From CAYLPJ01 sp964385465 (GTDB lineage Bacteria; Planctomycetota; Phycisphaerae; SM23-33), in NCBI GenBank assembly GCA_964385465.1, contig CAYLPJ010000043.1:1-56306 (forward strand): DNA of 56,306 nucleotides, in the 5' to 3' direction. The notes under the pieces were generated by a model. The model made no database searches. It worked only from the letters and a program-made list of their open reading frames with translations, and had not been told where the DNA came from. The translations under genes were made by a program, and so were the position numbers. Positions 8,636-16,668 of this stretch are shown here, in pieces (within the stretch, counting starts at the first letter, position 1; each line of letters opens with the position of its first letter).

Positions 8636-9675
8636 GCCACCCCCCCCCGGCCCAGGCGAAGAACAAGGACGGTTCCATTCTCCGGGCCGCCCCTTCGCGG
8701 CGACCTCGCTCGGAAAATGCGACCGCCCCTGCCTTTCCGGGCTGACCGGCAGCGACTGCGCGGAGAGTGCGTCGTCGCAGACGATTGCATTCGCGGACGG
8801 CCGGGCACAGCGAGGCCCTGCTGCCGCGGCGGGTGGATCATCTCCGCGAGCTTCTCGGCCAACTCCGCCAGCCGGGGCGACGGAATGGTCCAGCCGGGGT
8901 CGGTTACCACGAACACCCGCCCGGTCCGAGCGGCCGGCAGCGCGTCCCACTGGCACCAGTACGCCTCGGCCGCGGGGGCCTCGGCGGGATCGAGCACCTG
9001 GCAGATCACCACGTCGGGGGCGGCCTTGAGGATCGCCTCGATCTGCGTGGACCGCCACCGTGCCCTGCCGGGGATGTCCCGGGCGGCGTTTCGGCCCCCG
9101 GCGGCCTCGATGAGGTCGCCGACGAACGTTCCCTCGGCCGTGACCGAAGGGCGGTCGGTGCCCATGACGAACAGCACGTCGGGGCGAGGCTTGTCGGCTG
9201 CGGCGGCGCGGACGGCGGCGATCTTCGCCTCGAACGCCGCGGCACGTGTGTCGGCGGTTTCGCCCTTGCCGATGGCCTCACCGATCGTCCGCATGGCGGC
9301 GGGGATGTCGGCAAGCTCCTCCAGTCGAAGCTGGACGACGCGCACGGACGGCCGCACGTCCACCACGCCACGGAACTTCTCCGGGCGGGACTGCGTGAAG
9401 ATTACGTCGGGCTCGATGGCGAGCACGCTTTCGGTATCGAGGGTCAGCGCGTCGCCGACGGAGGGCCTTTCGACGCCGTCGGGCAGCTTGCAGAACCGCG
9501 TGACACCCACAACGTGCTCGCCGAAGCCCATGTCGAACATCATGGCCGTCACGGCGGGCGTTAGGCTGACGACGCGCGGCCCCGCCTGGGCCGGCCGGGG
9601 GGCGTCGGCATCGCACCCGCCGAGGGCGGCTGCGGAGATGGCAAGCGCGAGCGGAATGGAGGCGAACTGTCGCAC
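8632..9675 (-). CDS. periplasmic substrate-binding lipoprotein (BtuF/FepB-type, cobalamin or iron)
   Basis: Captures the ligand for the ABC importer encoded downstream. The GTG at 9675 follows a strong GAGGAGA site and gives a lipoprotein signal with lipobox Cys21 (AALGGC). The mature domain matches the BtuF/FhuD fold class: RVVSLTPAVTAMMFDMGFGEHVVGVT at the start, EPDVIFTQ, and a long helix linker with DVLFVMG and GWTIPSPRLAELAEKLAEMI. It has 347 residues where most relatives have about 270-300. The excess is a 65-residue basic, Arg/Ser/Gly-rich tail (8632-8829) after the last helix, with no recognised domain. The frame nevertheless stays open to a tidy GTGA overlap with the permease. No cobalamin riboswitch was found in the 155-base leader. 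Confidence 0.88.
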   Translation of the reverse strand: MRQFASIPLALAISAAALGGCDADAPRPAQAGPRVVSLTPAVTAMMFDMGFGEHVVGVTRFCKLPDGVERPSVGDALTLDTESVLAIEPDVIFTQSRPEKFRGVVDVRPSVRVVQLRLEELADIPAAMRTIGEAIGKGETADTRAAAFEAKIAAVRAAAADKPRPDVLFVMGTDRPSVTAEGTFVGDLIEAAGGRNAARDIPGRARWRSTQIEAILKAAPDVVICQVLDPAEAPAAEAYWCQWDALPAARTGRVFVVTDPGWTIPSPRLAELAEKLAEMIHPPRQQGLAVPGRPRMQSSATTHSPRSRCRSARKGRGGRIFRARSPRRGGPENGTVLVLRLGRGGVA

Positions 9676-9830
9676 GGGCTGTCTCCTCGGGATCGGCCTG
9701 CCAAGCCTACCACCACCCGGGCAGGATGCCAACGCCTCGGCAAGCGCGCAGGCACCCTTGTGAAGCGCCCGCAACGGCTCGCGAGGCTGCGGCACCATAG
9801 GAGACCAGCAGCCCGCCACTCGGCGATCTG

Positions 9831-11540
9831 CTAGGTGTCCCACTCGTCCGACGACTCGTGCATGCGGTGTCGGACGGTGCCGTAGGCGAGCTTGGGGCGG
9901 CGGTGCTCGTCGACGGTGCCCTTGTTGTTCATCGTCCGCGGGCGACCCTTGAACATGCCCCCTTCCTGCGTGATGCGGCAGTCGCTGAACTGCCACACGG
10001 CCGCGCCGACCACGCTGGGGTGCCCGAGGTACACGCGAAGCTGCTCGTCGAGCAGGCGGGCCTGGTACTCCTCGGTCCACTTGGCGGCATTGGGGTTCCG
10101 CCAGCCGGGGATGGCGCCGGCGCCGAACTCGCTGAGGATGACCGGCTTGCCCCTGGCGCCGCTGGCGTCGGAATGAAGCCATTTGAGCATCCGCTTCAGG
10201 TCGGCCTCGACCTCCGCCGGCTCGCCGCCGTACCAGCCCACGTAACGGTTCCAGGAGACGATGTCCACGAGGTCCAGGCAGATGTCGTTTTCGCTCTTGT
10301 TGGACGCGAAGGTCACCGGGCGCGAGTCGTCGAGGCTGCGGATCAGCCCGATGACCCGCTCGTGCTCGGTCCGCCCGGCGGGGCTGACCGAGTCGCACTC
10401 GTTCAGGCAGCCCCACATGAGGATGCACGGGTGGTTGCCGTGCCACTCGATCATCTCGGTCGTCGAGGCGGCGATCTGCTCGCGGAACCGCGGGTGGTCG
10501 AACTTCACTGCCCGCGCGTGCGACTCCTCCCAGACGCACATCCCCAACTCGTCGCAGAGGTCCAGCATCCGCATGTCGTTGGGGTAGTGGCAGGTGCGGA
10601 TGAAGTTGCAGCCCAGGTCGCGAAGCAGCTCCAGGTCGTGGACCATCGCCGCAGGCGGGATGGCGCAGCCGAACTGCGGGTGGTCCTCGTGGCGGTTGTA
10701 GCCGCGCAGGCGGATGACGTGCCCGTTGAGCAGCAGCTTCTTGCCGCGGACCTTCACCTCGCGGAAGCCGACGCGGTCGACCAGGTCGTCCACGGGCTCG
10801 TCGCCGTCCAGCAGCACCGCCTGGACCGGGTACAGCGCGGGGTCGTCGGGCGTCCAGGCCTCCACGTCCCTCGGCTTCAGCACGCCGTGGACCTCCACCG
10901 TCCCACCGGCGGGGATCTCCGCCTCGCCAAGGTCGGTCAGCCGGTCCTCGAAGGCGATTTGCACGCGGCGGCGAACGTCCTTGTTCGACCAGTTCGCCAG
11001 CCGCACGCGGAGATCCAGCCGCCACCTGCCGCCCTTGCGGATCGGCGTGGCGAAGAGCTTTTCCACGTACCCCGCCGGCACGTACTGCACCTGCGTCGGC
11101 CTCGTGATCCCGCCGTAGGTGTAGTAGTCGTTCGGCAGGTGCAGGGACGAGTGCTCGCCGAAGCTGTTGTCCACCTCGACAATCAGCTCGTGCGTTTCCT
11201 CGTCCAGCCCGGGGACGACCACGGCGAAGGGAGTGAAGGCGTCGTAGTGGTGGCCGACGTGTCGGCCGTCAACGTGGACGTCGGCGGTATGGCTGACCCC
11301 GCCGAAGAGCAGGCGCATGGCGGTGTCGCCGCCGCCGAGGACCTCGGTCCGCATCCAGGCCTTGCCTCGGTAGTTCTCCAGGCCCGGCTGCTGCTCCCAG
11401 ACGCCGGGAACGTGGATGATGCGGGCGTAGTCGTCGGGCAGTTTGCGGCGGTCGGTGCGGTCGGCGGCGGTGGTGAAGTCCCACCAGCCGTCAAGGCACT
11501 CGCAGGGGCGGAGGTCGTGTTGGGTGAACGTTCGCAGCAT
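9831..11540 (-). CDS. glycoside hydrolase family 2 protein (beta-glucuronidase / beta-galactosidase type)
   Basis: Retaining exo-glycosidase of 569 residues, close to the size of bacterial beta-glucuronidases. The jelly-roll sugar-binding domain comes first (HVPGVWEQQPGLENYRG near 40-60), then the immunoglobulin-like domain, then the TIM barrel from about residue 270 (GYNRHEDHPQFG, NFIRTCHYPNDMRMLDLCDE). The general acid/base is Glu381 in MWGCLNECDS and the nucleophile is Glu471 in ILSEFGAG. No signal peptide is apparent at the chosen ATG, which follows GAGGAAGG; a 37-codon upstream extension is Arg-rich and unlikely. The gene is divergent from hemL and has its own promoter. Specificity among glucuronide, galactoside and mannoside cannot be read by eye. 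Confidence 0.9.
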   Translation of the reverse strand: MLRTFTQHDLRPCECLDGWWDFTTAADRTDRRKLPDDYARIIHVPGVWEQQPGLENYRGKAWMRTEVLGGGDTAMRLLFGGVSHTADVHVDGRHVGHHYDAFTPFAVVVPGLDEETHELIVEVDNSFGEHSSLHLPNDYYTYGGITRPTQVQYVPAGYVEKLFATPIRKGGRWRLDLRVRLANWSNKDVRRRVQIAFEDRLTDLGEAEIPAGGTVEVHGVLKPRDVEAWTPDDPALYPVQAVLLDGDEPVDDLVDRVGFREVKVRGKKLLLNGHVIRLRGYNRHEDHPQFGCAIPPAAMVHDLELLRDLGCNFIRTCHYPNDMRMLDLCDELGMCVWEESHARAVKFDHPRFREQIAASTTEMIEWHGNHPCILMWGCLNECDSVSPAGRTEHERVIGLIRSLDDSRPVTFASNKSENDICLDLVDIVSWNRYVGWYGGEPAEVEADLKRMLKWLHSDASGARGKPVILSEFGAGAIPGWRNPNAAKWTEEYQARLLDEQLRVYLGHPSVVGAAVWQFSDCRITQEGGMFKGRPRTMNNKGTVDEHRRPKLAYGTVRHRMHESSDEWDT

Positions 11541-11585
11541 GGGATGCCTTCCTCGGTGGTTGCGGGGAACGGTCGGTCGATGTGC

Positions 11586-11614
11586 ACCATACCCGCGGCG
11601 CGCCCGACGGGCAA
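11586..11614 (-). promoter_or_regulatory. candidate promoter of the GH2 hydrolase gene
   Basis: On the minus strand TTGCCC (11614-11609) and TATGGT (11591-11586) are 17 bases apart, placing a start about 40 bases before the ATG. Confidence 0.4.
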
Positions 11615-11712
11615 GCGAACGCCCGCGCGTTCGGCGTGTTCTGTCGGCCACTGCCCGGCGGCCGGGGCGGCCCGGGCGCGGGAAGCCACCCCTGCGGTCA
11701 TGCCAAAAACCC

Positions 11713-11742
11713 TTGCTTGGGCAGCGCCGGGGGGCGGAGAAT
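11713..11742 (+). promoter_or_regulatory. weak candidate promoter of hemL
   Basis: TTGCTT (11713-11718) and GAGAAT (11737-11742) lie 18 bases apart, about 95 bases before the hemL ATG. The match is moderate. The rest of the 297-base divergent gap holds no gene. Confidence 0.25.
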
Positions 11743-11837
11743 GTTGGCGGCGCGTCGGTGGACCGGGTTTCTCCCAGTGTGCCGACCGAGGCGAAGGGAT
11801 GCTACGTGGACGTGGAGGCCGGCCCCGAGGCCGGAAT

Positions 11838-13160
11838 ATGCCCATGGGTGAGAAGAGCAGCAAATCGCAGGCCGCGTTCCGACGCGGGCAGAAGGTCCTC
11901 GTCGGCGGGGTGAACTCGCCGGTGCGCGCGTTCGCGGCCGTGGGGGGCACACCGCCGGTGATCGCGCGGGCCAAGGGCAGCCAGATCATCGACGTGGACG
12001 GCAAGGAGTACGTGGACTACGTGGGCAGCTACGGCCCGGCGATCCTGGGCCACGCCGCCGAGGCGGTGGTCACGGCGATCTGCAAGGCGGTGCAGCGCGG
12101 GCTCAGCTACGGCGCACCGACGGAGGTGGAGACCCGCCTGGCCGAGGCCGTCGCCGCCGCCGTGCCCTCCATCCAGAAGGTCCGCTTCGTCTCCAGCGGC
12201 ACCGAGGCGGCCATGTCCGCCATCCGCCTGGCCCGGGGCCTCACCCGACGGAACAAGCTCGTCAAGTTCGTCGGCTGCTACCACGGGCACTCGGACTCGA
12301 TGCTCGTCTCGGCCGGCAGCGGCTCGATGACGCTCAATGTCCCCTCCTCGCCGGGCGTGACCAACGGCACGACGGTGGACACGCTGCTGGCGACCTACAA
12401 CGACGCCGACAGCGCCGCCGGGCTGCTGGAGGATCACGGCTCGGACATCGCCGCCGTCCTCGTCGAGCCGGTCGCCGGCAACATGGGCGTGGTCCCGCCG
12501 GCCGAGGGGTTTCTTGAAGGCCTCCGCGAGGCCTGCGACCGTGCCGGAGCCCTGCTGATCCTCGACGAGGTGATGACCGGCTTCCGCGTGGCCTACGGCG
12601 GCGCGCAGGAGCGTTACGGCGTGGGGGCGGACATCACCGTGCTGGGCAAGATCCTCGGCGGCGGGATGCCGGTCGGGGCCTTCGGTGGCTCCAAAAAAGT
12701 CATGAAGCACCTCTCGCCGGAGGGCCCCGTCTACCAGGCCGGGACCCTCTCGGGAAACCCGGTGGCCATGTCCGCGGGCCTTGCCACACTCCAGGGCATA
12801 CGCGAGGACGGCTTCTACGACGCCTTGGAGGAGCGCTCGGCCGCCCTGGAGGACGGGCTGCGGTCGGCCGCCGACGACGCCGGCATCGCCGACGCCGTTC
12901 GCTTCAACCGCGTGGGGAGCATGCTCTCCTGCTTCTTCACCTCCGAGGACGTCACGGATTCGAGTTCCGCCGCCACCAGCAATACGGCGGCGTTCTCGGC
13001 GTGGTTCCACGCCATGCTCGACGCGGGCGTCTACGTCGCCCCCAGCCAGTTCGAGGCGATGTTCGTCTCGGCCGCCCACACCGAAGAGGATATCGACCGC
13101 ACCTGCGAGGCCGCCCGGCCCGCCTTCCGCGAGGCCGCCGCGATGCTGGCCGAGACCTGA
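11838..13160 (+). CDS. hemL: glutamate-1-semialdehyde 2,1-aminomutase
   Basis: PLP enzyme that turns glutamate-1-semialdehyde into 5-aminolevulinate, the C5-route precursor of haem and cobalamin. It has 440 residues, close to the usual 430. The N-terminal VNSPVRAF and GTPPVIARAKGSQIIDVDG are hallmarks, SSGTEAAMSAIRLAR binds the cofactor phosphate, CYHGHSD is present, and ILDEVMTGFR carries the PLP Asp. Lys271 in VLGKILGGGMP is the Schiff-base lysine. Two starts are close together (ATG 11838 and 11844); the first is better spaced from GAGG at 11826. The open frame continues upstream to 9858 only as an antisense shadow of the GH2 gene. A cobalamin or haem-iron importer gene set lies 2 kb away. 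Confidence 0.96.
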   Translation: MPMGEKSSKSQAAFRRGQKVLVGGVNSPVRAFAAVGGTPPVIARAKGSQIIDVDGKEYVDYVGSYGPAILGHAAEAVVTAICKAVQRGLSYGAPTEVETRLAEAVAAAVPSIQKVRFVSSGTEAAMSAIRLARGLTRRNKLVKFVGCYHGHSDSMLVSAGSGSMTLNVPSSPGVTNGTTVDTLLATYNDADSAAGLLEDHGSDIAAVLVEPVAGNMGVVPPAEGFLEGLREACDRAGALLILDEVMTGFRVAYGGAQERYGVGADITVLGKILGGGMPVGAFGGSKKVMKHLSPEGPVYQAGTLSGNPVAMSAGLATLQGIREDGFYDALEERSAALEDGLRSAADDAGIADAVRFNRVGSMLSCFFTSEDVTDSSSAATSNTAAFSAWFHAMLDAGVYVAPSQFEAMFVSAAHTEEDIDRTCEAARPAFREAAAMLAET

Positions 13161-13209
13161 CCGCCCCCGCCGGGGCCTCCGGGCCGCCAAGGCCGACCGG
13201 GAGTTGCGC

Positions 13210-14157
13210 ATGGACCAGATCGAGTACGACATCCACCCGGGGGAGTTTTCCGACGCGATGCGGACCACCCGCGCGGCCCGCACGCTGTTCTGGCTGCTCT
13301 GCGGGATCATGATCCTCGCCCAGCCGGCCGCACTCGTGCTCGTCGAGTACGGGGAGGTGCTGGCCGAGCCGCCGGTGCGCGAGGCCTCCGGCACCCCCCC
13401 CGCTACAGCCTCGACCCAGCCGACGACCGCCACGGCCCCCGCCGCCGGGCGCGACGCCGCCGGGGCCGACGCGCGCCTCGCCCGGGCCGAAAAGTGGCAG
13501 TTGGCGATGTCCCACGGGCTGGGCGCGGCGAAGTTCCTCGCCCCGGTGACGGCGCTGCTGATGTGCATCACCGTGCTGTTCGCCGTCACGCTCAGCCTCG
13601 TCGGGCGGCTGGGGGGAATGTCCGGGCTGATCGGCTCGTTCTACTGGTCTCTGCTGCTGCTGGCGATGGTCGTGCCCTGGCAGGACATCTTCCCCGGGCA
13701 GGGGATGGCACGGGGGGCCGTCTTCGGGCTCTCCGAACTCCAGAGCGGGCAACTCCGCTGGCAGATGTCCAGCCAGGCCATGCTCGACGCGATCGGCTAT
13801 TTCGGGCGGTTCGCCGCCTATCCGGCGGCGGCCCTGGTCGCCTGGCTGATCGTGCAGATCCGCTTCGCCTCGGCGTGCGCGAAGCTCCGCTATCCCCATG
13901 CCCTGGTGACCTCGCCGCCGCCGTCGGCGGACGGTCGGCCGCCGACTTCCGACGAGATGAAGCGCCCCGCTCCCCGCCCGGCCGGCGGGCAGGAAGCCTC
14001 CGGCGGCGCGTCCTCGCGCGACCACGCCTCGCGGTCGCACGTCAGCGGCTCGACGCCGACCACCGCCCCGGGCCGGCCCATGGGCGCGCTGACCGAGCGT
14101 TTCGACCACCTCATGGCCGAGGATCAGTCCGACGAGAAGGACGGCGAGAAGACCTAG
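13210..14157 (+). CDS. membrane protein of unknown function
   Basis: Not recognised. It has 315 residues. Hydrophobic segments are visible near 25-48 (TLFWLLCGIMILAQPAALVL), 110-140 (FLAPVTALLMCITVLFAVTLSLV), 145-160 (SFYWSLLLLAMVVPW) and 200-220 (AAALVAWLIVQI), so about four membrane helices. Between the first two sits a Pro/Thr/Ala-rich stretch of some 40 residues that should lie outside the membrane. The C-terminal 95 residues are polar, rich in Pro/Ser/Asp and probably disordered. The ATG at 13210 is the only sensible start, and no strong ribosome site was seen. It begins 49 bases after hemL and may be co-transcribed. Codon use looks like that of its neighbours. No catalytic motif was seen. 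Confidence 0.7.
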   Translation: MDQIEYDIHPGEFSDAMRTTRAARTLFWLLCGIMILAQPAALVLVEYGEVLAEPPVREASGTPPATASTQPTTATAPAAGRDAAGADARLARAEKWQLAMSHGLGAAKFLAPVTALLMCITVLFAVTLSLVGRLGGMSGLIGSFYWSLLLLAMVVPWQDIFPGQGMARGAVFGLSELQSGQLRWQMSSQAMLDAIGYFGRFAAYPAAALVAWLIVQIRFASACAKLRYPHALVTSPPPSADGRPPTSDEMKRPAPRPAGGQEASGGASSRDHASRSHVSGSTPTTAPGRPMGALTERFDHLMAEDQSDEKDGEKT

Positions 14158-14163
14158 GCGGCG

Positions 14164-14841
14164 TCAGGCTCTCCGCCGGCGCCGGAGCAACCCGACCGCA
14201 CCGACCGCCAGCACCGCCAGGCCTGCCGGCTCGGGGACGAACCCGAAGTTGTCCAGGTAGGCGTCGACGGTGATCGTGTAGGTCTCCGCCGTGTCGAGGC
14301 CCATGGGAGAGAACATGCTCAGCGTTCGAAGCTCGATCTCGACCGGGCGGGTAACGTCGATGCCCGGCAACTCGATCAGGCCCTCGTCGTTCCCGAGGAC
14401 TCCCGGCGCGGGCTCTTCATTGTCAGAGCCGTCGTTCAACCGATACGTCACCGAAAGATCCACCCCAGCAACGGTGCCCTCGGGCACATTGTCCGAGAAG
14501 GTGACCTCGATGTTCGGGTCCAGCGCCAGCTGCGTTGTTCCGAGCGGCGCATGCAGCCCGTTGCCGTCGGCCGGAACGTTCTGCACGGCCACGGCTTCCT
14601 CAAGGAAGGGGAAGCCATCGAACGTCCATCCATTGTCGTAGTACCAAGTGTGGACGACATTCAGATGCAGTCGCCCGTCCGAGGTGACCTCGGCGATGGC
14701 CCCGCCGACCGTGTCCGAATCCACGTCCCATCCGGTGTTCCCATCCTCGAAGTCCCCGTTGACGATGTCCGCCGCGGCGGGCCCGCCCGCCATGGCGCAG
14801 ACCACGAGCCCCAAACCCAGTGCCCTGGAAATCCTGCTCAT
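14164..14841 (-). CDS. secreted PEP-CTERM sorting-domain protein
   Basis: Exported protein of 225 residues with an N-terminal signal peptide (about 1-26, ending in AAADI) and a classic C-terminal sorting tag: VPEP, a hydrophobic helix (AGLAVLAVGAVGLL) and an RRRRRA tail. Such tags are processed by exosortase in species that make extracellular polysaccharide. The body begins NGDFEDGNTGWDVDS, a pattern common in planctomycete surface proteins and suggestive of a carbohydrate-binding-like beta-sandwich. The ATG at 14841 follows GAGGGA; a start seven codons earlier is less likely. It is convergent with the membrane-protein gene (6-base gap) and has its own promoter at 14998-15025. No exosortase gene is in the window. 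Confidence 0.83.
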   Translation of the reverse strand: MSRISRALGLGLVVCAMAGGPAAADIVNGDFEDGNTGWDVDSDTVGGAIAEVTSDGRLHLNVVHTWYYDNGWTFDGFPFLEEAVAVQNVPADGNGLHAPLGTTQLALDPNIEVTFSDNVPEGTVAGVDLSVTYRLNDGSDNEEPAPGVLGNDEGLIELPGIDVTRPVEIELRTLSMFSPMGLDTAETYTITVDAYLDNFGFVPEPAGLAVLAVGAVGLLRRRRRA

Positions 14842-14997
14842 CGCTATCCCTCGCAACCGCAAGAAGAAAGGCTGTGCCGGGCGTACGCCGCCACCCGACC
14901 ATACGGGAGCACGTCAGAGACTCCATCCTCCGAGCGAGCCAGCGGCGGGCAGTTCGTCTCGGCCGGCTCAGGCCGACCCGCCGCCAGCGATAATCCG

Positions 14998-15025
14998 ATT
15001 GTACCCCGCATCGGGGAAATGGCAA
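14998..15025 (-). promoter_or_regulatory. candidate promoter of the PEP-CTERM gene
   Basis: On the minus strand TTGCCA (15025-15020) and TACAAT (15003-14998) are 16 bases apart. The spacer holds a CCCCG-CAT-CGGGG inverted repeat (15004-15016). The leader would be about 150 bases. Confidence 0.45.
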
Positions 15026-15049
15026 GCGTGAAGCGCGCAGTTCTGCCCG

Positions 15050-15078
15050 TTGACCCCGCAGGGCACCGGACGGATAAT
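15050..15078 (+). promoter_or_regulatory. sigma70-type promoter of araD
   Basis: TTGACC (15050-15055) and GATAAT (15073-15078) are exactly 17 bases apart, about 32 bases before the araD ATG. This is one of the best promoter matches in the window. It lies back to back with the candidate PEP-CTERM promoter. Confidence 0.6.
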
Positions 15079-15109
15079 GCCCGTTTCGCCCGTACGAGGA
15101 ATGCGAACC

Positions 15110-15802
15110 ATGCTGGAAGAACTCAAGCAGCGGGTGTGCAAGGCCAACCTGGACCTGGTGGCCGAGGGCCTGGTGATCCGCACGTGGGGCAACGCCAGCG
15201 CCGTCGACCGCGACGGCGGGCACCTGGTCATCAAGCCCAGCGGCGTGCCCTACGACACCATGGTCCCCGAGCAGATGGTGGTCGTCTCGCTGGACAGCGG
15301 CGAAGTGGTAGAGGGCGACCTCCGCCCCTCCAGCGACATGCCCACCCATCGCGTGCTGTACGCGCACTTCGACGAGATCGGCGGCGTCGTCCACACCCAC
15401 AGCCTCCACGCCACCGCCTGGGCCCAGGCTCGGCGAGAGATCGCACCCTACGGCACGACCCACGCGGACTACTTCTACGGCCCCGTGCCCTGTACCCGCA
15501 TGCTCACCCCCGCCGAGATCGCCGGCGACTACGAGACCGCCACCGGCCACGTCATCGCCGAACGCTTCGACGTGCTGGACCCGGCCGCCTTCCCGGGCGC
15601 CCTCGTGGCCGCCCATGGCCCGTTCGCGTGGGGGGCAACCTGTGAGCAGGCCGTCGAGAACGCCGTGGTGCTGGAGCACCTGGCCGAGCTGGCGAAGATG
15701 ACGGTGGACCTGGCCGCCTACCCCGCCCCGATCCCCTCCGAACTGCTGGACAAGCACTTCCTCCGGAAACACGGGTCGGGGGCGTACTACGGACAGACCT
15801 GA
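15110..15802 (+). CDS. araD: L-ribulose-5-phosphate 4-epimerase (class II aldolase family)
   Basis: Zn-dependent enzyme converting L-ribulose-5-P to D-xylulose-5-P, the last step of L-arabinose catabolism. The 230-residue protein matches E. coli AraD almost along its whole length: CKANLDLVAEGLVIRTWGN at the start, VIKPSGVPYD, SSDMPTHRVLY, Zn ligands His95 and His97 in GVVHTHSLHA plus His169 in AAHGPFAWG, TTHADYFYG, and the C-terminal LLDKHFLRKHGSGAYYGQ. The ATG at 15110 is 9 bases after GAGGA; the ATG at 15101 touches that site. No araA or araB is nearby, so it may serve another ascorbate- or ribulose-type route, but the sequence fits AraD best. A GH2 and a GH3 hydrolase elsewhere in the window could supply pentoses. 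Confidence 0.93.
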   Translation: MLEELKQRVCKANLDLVAEGLVIRTWGNASAVDRDGGHLVIKPSGVPYDTMVPEQMVVVSLDSGEVVEGDLRPSSDMPTHRVLYAHFDEIGGVVHTHSLHATAWAQARREIAPYGTTHADYFYGPVPCTRMLTPAEIAGDYETATGHVIAERFDVLDPAAFPGALVAAHGPFAWGATCEQAVENAVVLEHLAELAKMTVDLAAYPAPIPSELLDKHFLRKHGSGAYYGQT

Positions 15803-15850
15803 CCCCCGGACGCCCGACGCCGCGTCGCGGGCCGTAAAGGAGAGCTCACC

Positions 15851-16585
15851 ATGCCGAAACTTGGCGTGAACATCGACCACGTCGCCACCGTGCGGCAGGC
15901 CCGCCGCACCGTCGAGCCGGACCCCGTCTGGGCCGCCGCCGAGGCCGAGCTCGCCGGGGCCGACTGCATCACCTTCCACCTCCGCAAGGACCGCCGCCAC
16001 ATCGCCGACCGCGACGCCGACCTGCTCGCCCGGACCGTCCAGTGCAAGCTGAACATGGAGATGTCCCTCGACGAGGAGATCGTCGACATCGCCTGCCGCC
16101 TCGCGCCGGGCCAGTGCACGCTCGTGCCCGAGAACCGCCAGGAGATCACCACCGAGGGCGGGCTGGACGTGATCGCCCACGCCGAACGAACCGCCGAGGT
16201 CACCCGCCGGCTCACCGAGGCCGGCTGCGTCGTCAGCGCGTTTGTCGATCCCGAGCCGGAGCAGATCGCCGCCGCCGTCGAGGCCGGCTGTCACGCCGTC
16301 GAGCTGCACACGGGCACGTACGCCAACGCGTTCCTGGAAGGCTGCGACGCCGCGGCCGACGCCGGCACGGACGCGGCGCTGGAGGCCCTGCGCGTCGGAC
16401 TGGCCGCCGGGCGCCAAGCGGACCTCGCCGTCCACGCCGGGCACGGGCTGACCTACCGCAACGTCGCCCCCGTCGCCGCCGTGGCGGGGTTCGAGGAGTT
16501 CAACATCGGCCACAGCATCATCGCCCGGGCGGTCTTCGTGGGCCTGCGGCAGGCCGTCGCGGAGATGAAGCGCCTGATCGCATGA
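15851..16585 (+). CDS. pdxJ: pyridoxine 5'-phosphate synthase
   Basis: Condenses 3-amino-2-oxopropyl phosphate (from PdxA) with deoxyxylulose-5-phosphate to form pyridoxine 5'-phosphate, in the DXP-dependent vitamin B6 route. The 244-residue TIM-barrel protein begins with the diagnostic LGVNIDHVATVRQAR and continues with ITFHLRKDRRHI, LNMEMSLDEEI, CTLVPENRQEITTEGGLDV, SAFVDPEPEQI, ELHTGTYAN, HAGHGLTYRNV and EFNIGHSIIARAV. Length and motif order are standard. AAGGAG lies 9 bases before the ATG. It follows araD by 48 bases and probably shares its transcript. Its product is the cofactor of HemL, but that is metabolic rather than operonic. Confidence 0.97.
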   Translation: MPKLGVNIDHVATVRQARRTVEPDPVWAAAEAELAGADCITFHLRKDRRHIADRDADLLARTVQCKLNMEMSLDEEIVDIACRLAPGQCTLVPENRQEITTEGGLDVIAHAERTAEVTRRLTEAGCVVSAFVDPEPEQIAAAVEAGCHAVELHTGTYANAFLEGCDAAADAGTDAALEALRVGLAAGRQADLAVHAGHGLTYRNVAPVAAVAGFEEFNIGHSIIARAVFVGLRQAVAEMKRLIA

Positions 16586-16597
16586 CGTTCAGGTCTC

Positions 16598-16625
16598 TTG
16601 ACCTGGCGGGAACATCTGGTATCCT
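16598..16625 (+). promoter_or_regulatory. candidate promoter of dapA
   Basis: TTGACC (16598-16603) and TATCCT (16620-16625) are 16 bases apart in the short gap after pdxJ, giving a leader of about 36 bases before the dapA ATG. Confidence 0.5.
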
Positions 16626-16668
16626 CTCCGCCGCGGATCGAAGCGACCCCCGTTTGCAAGGTGCCCCC

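Noticed and set aside
9676..9830. Possible cobalamin riboswitch upstream of the binding-protein gene
   Set aside because: Looked for the B12-box and the conserved core on the minus strand; only scattered GC matches were found.
9858..11837. 650-residue open frame fused upstream of hemL
   Set aside because: It is antisense to the GH2 gene and has no family features; HemL homology begins at 11838.
14600..16513. 637-residue antisense frame opposite pdxJ and araD
   Set aside because: Shadow of two well-supported enzymes with no domain of its own.
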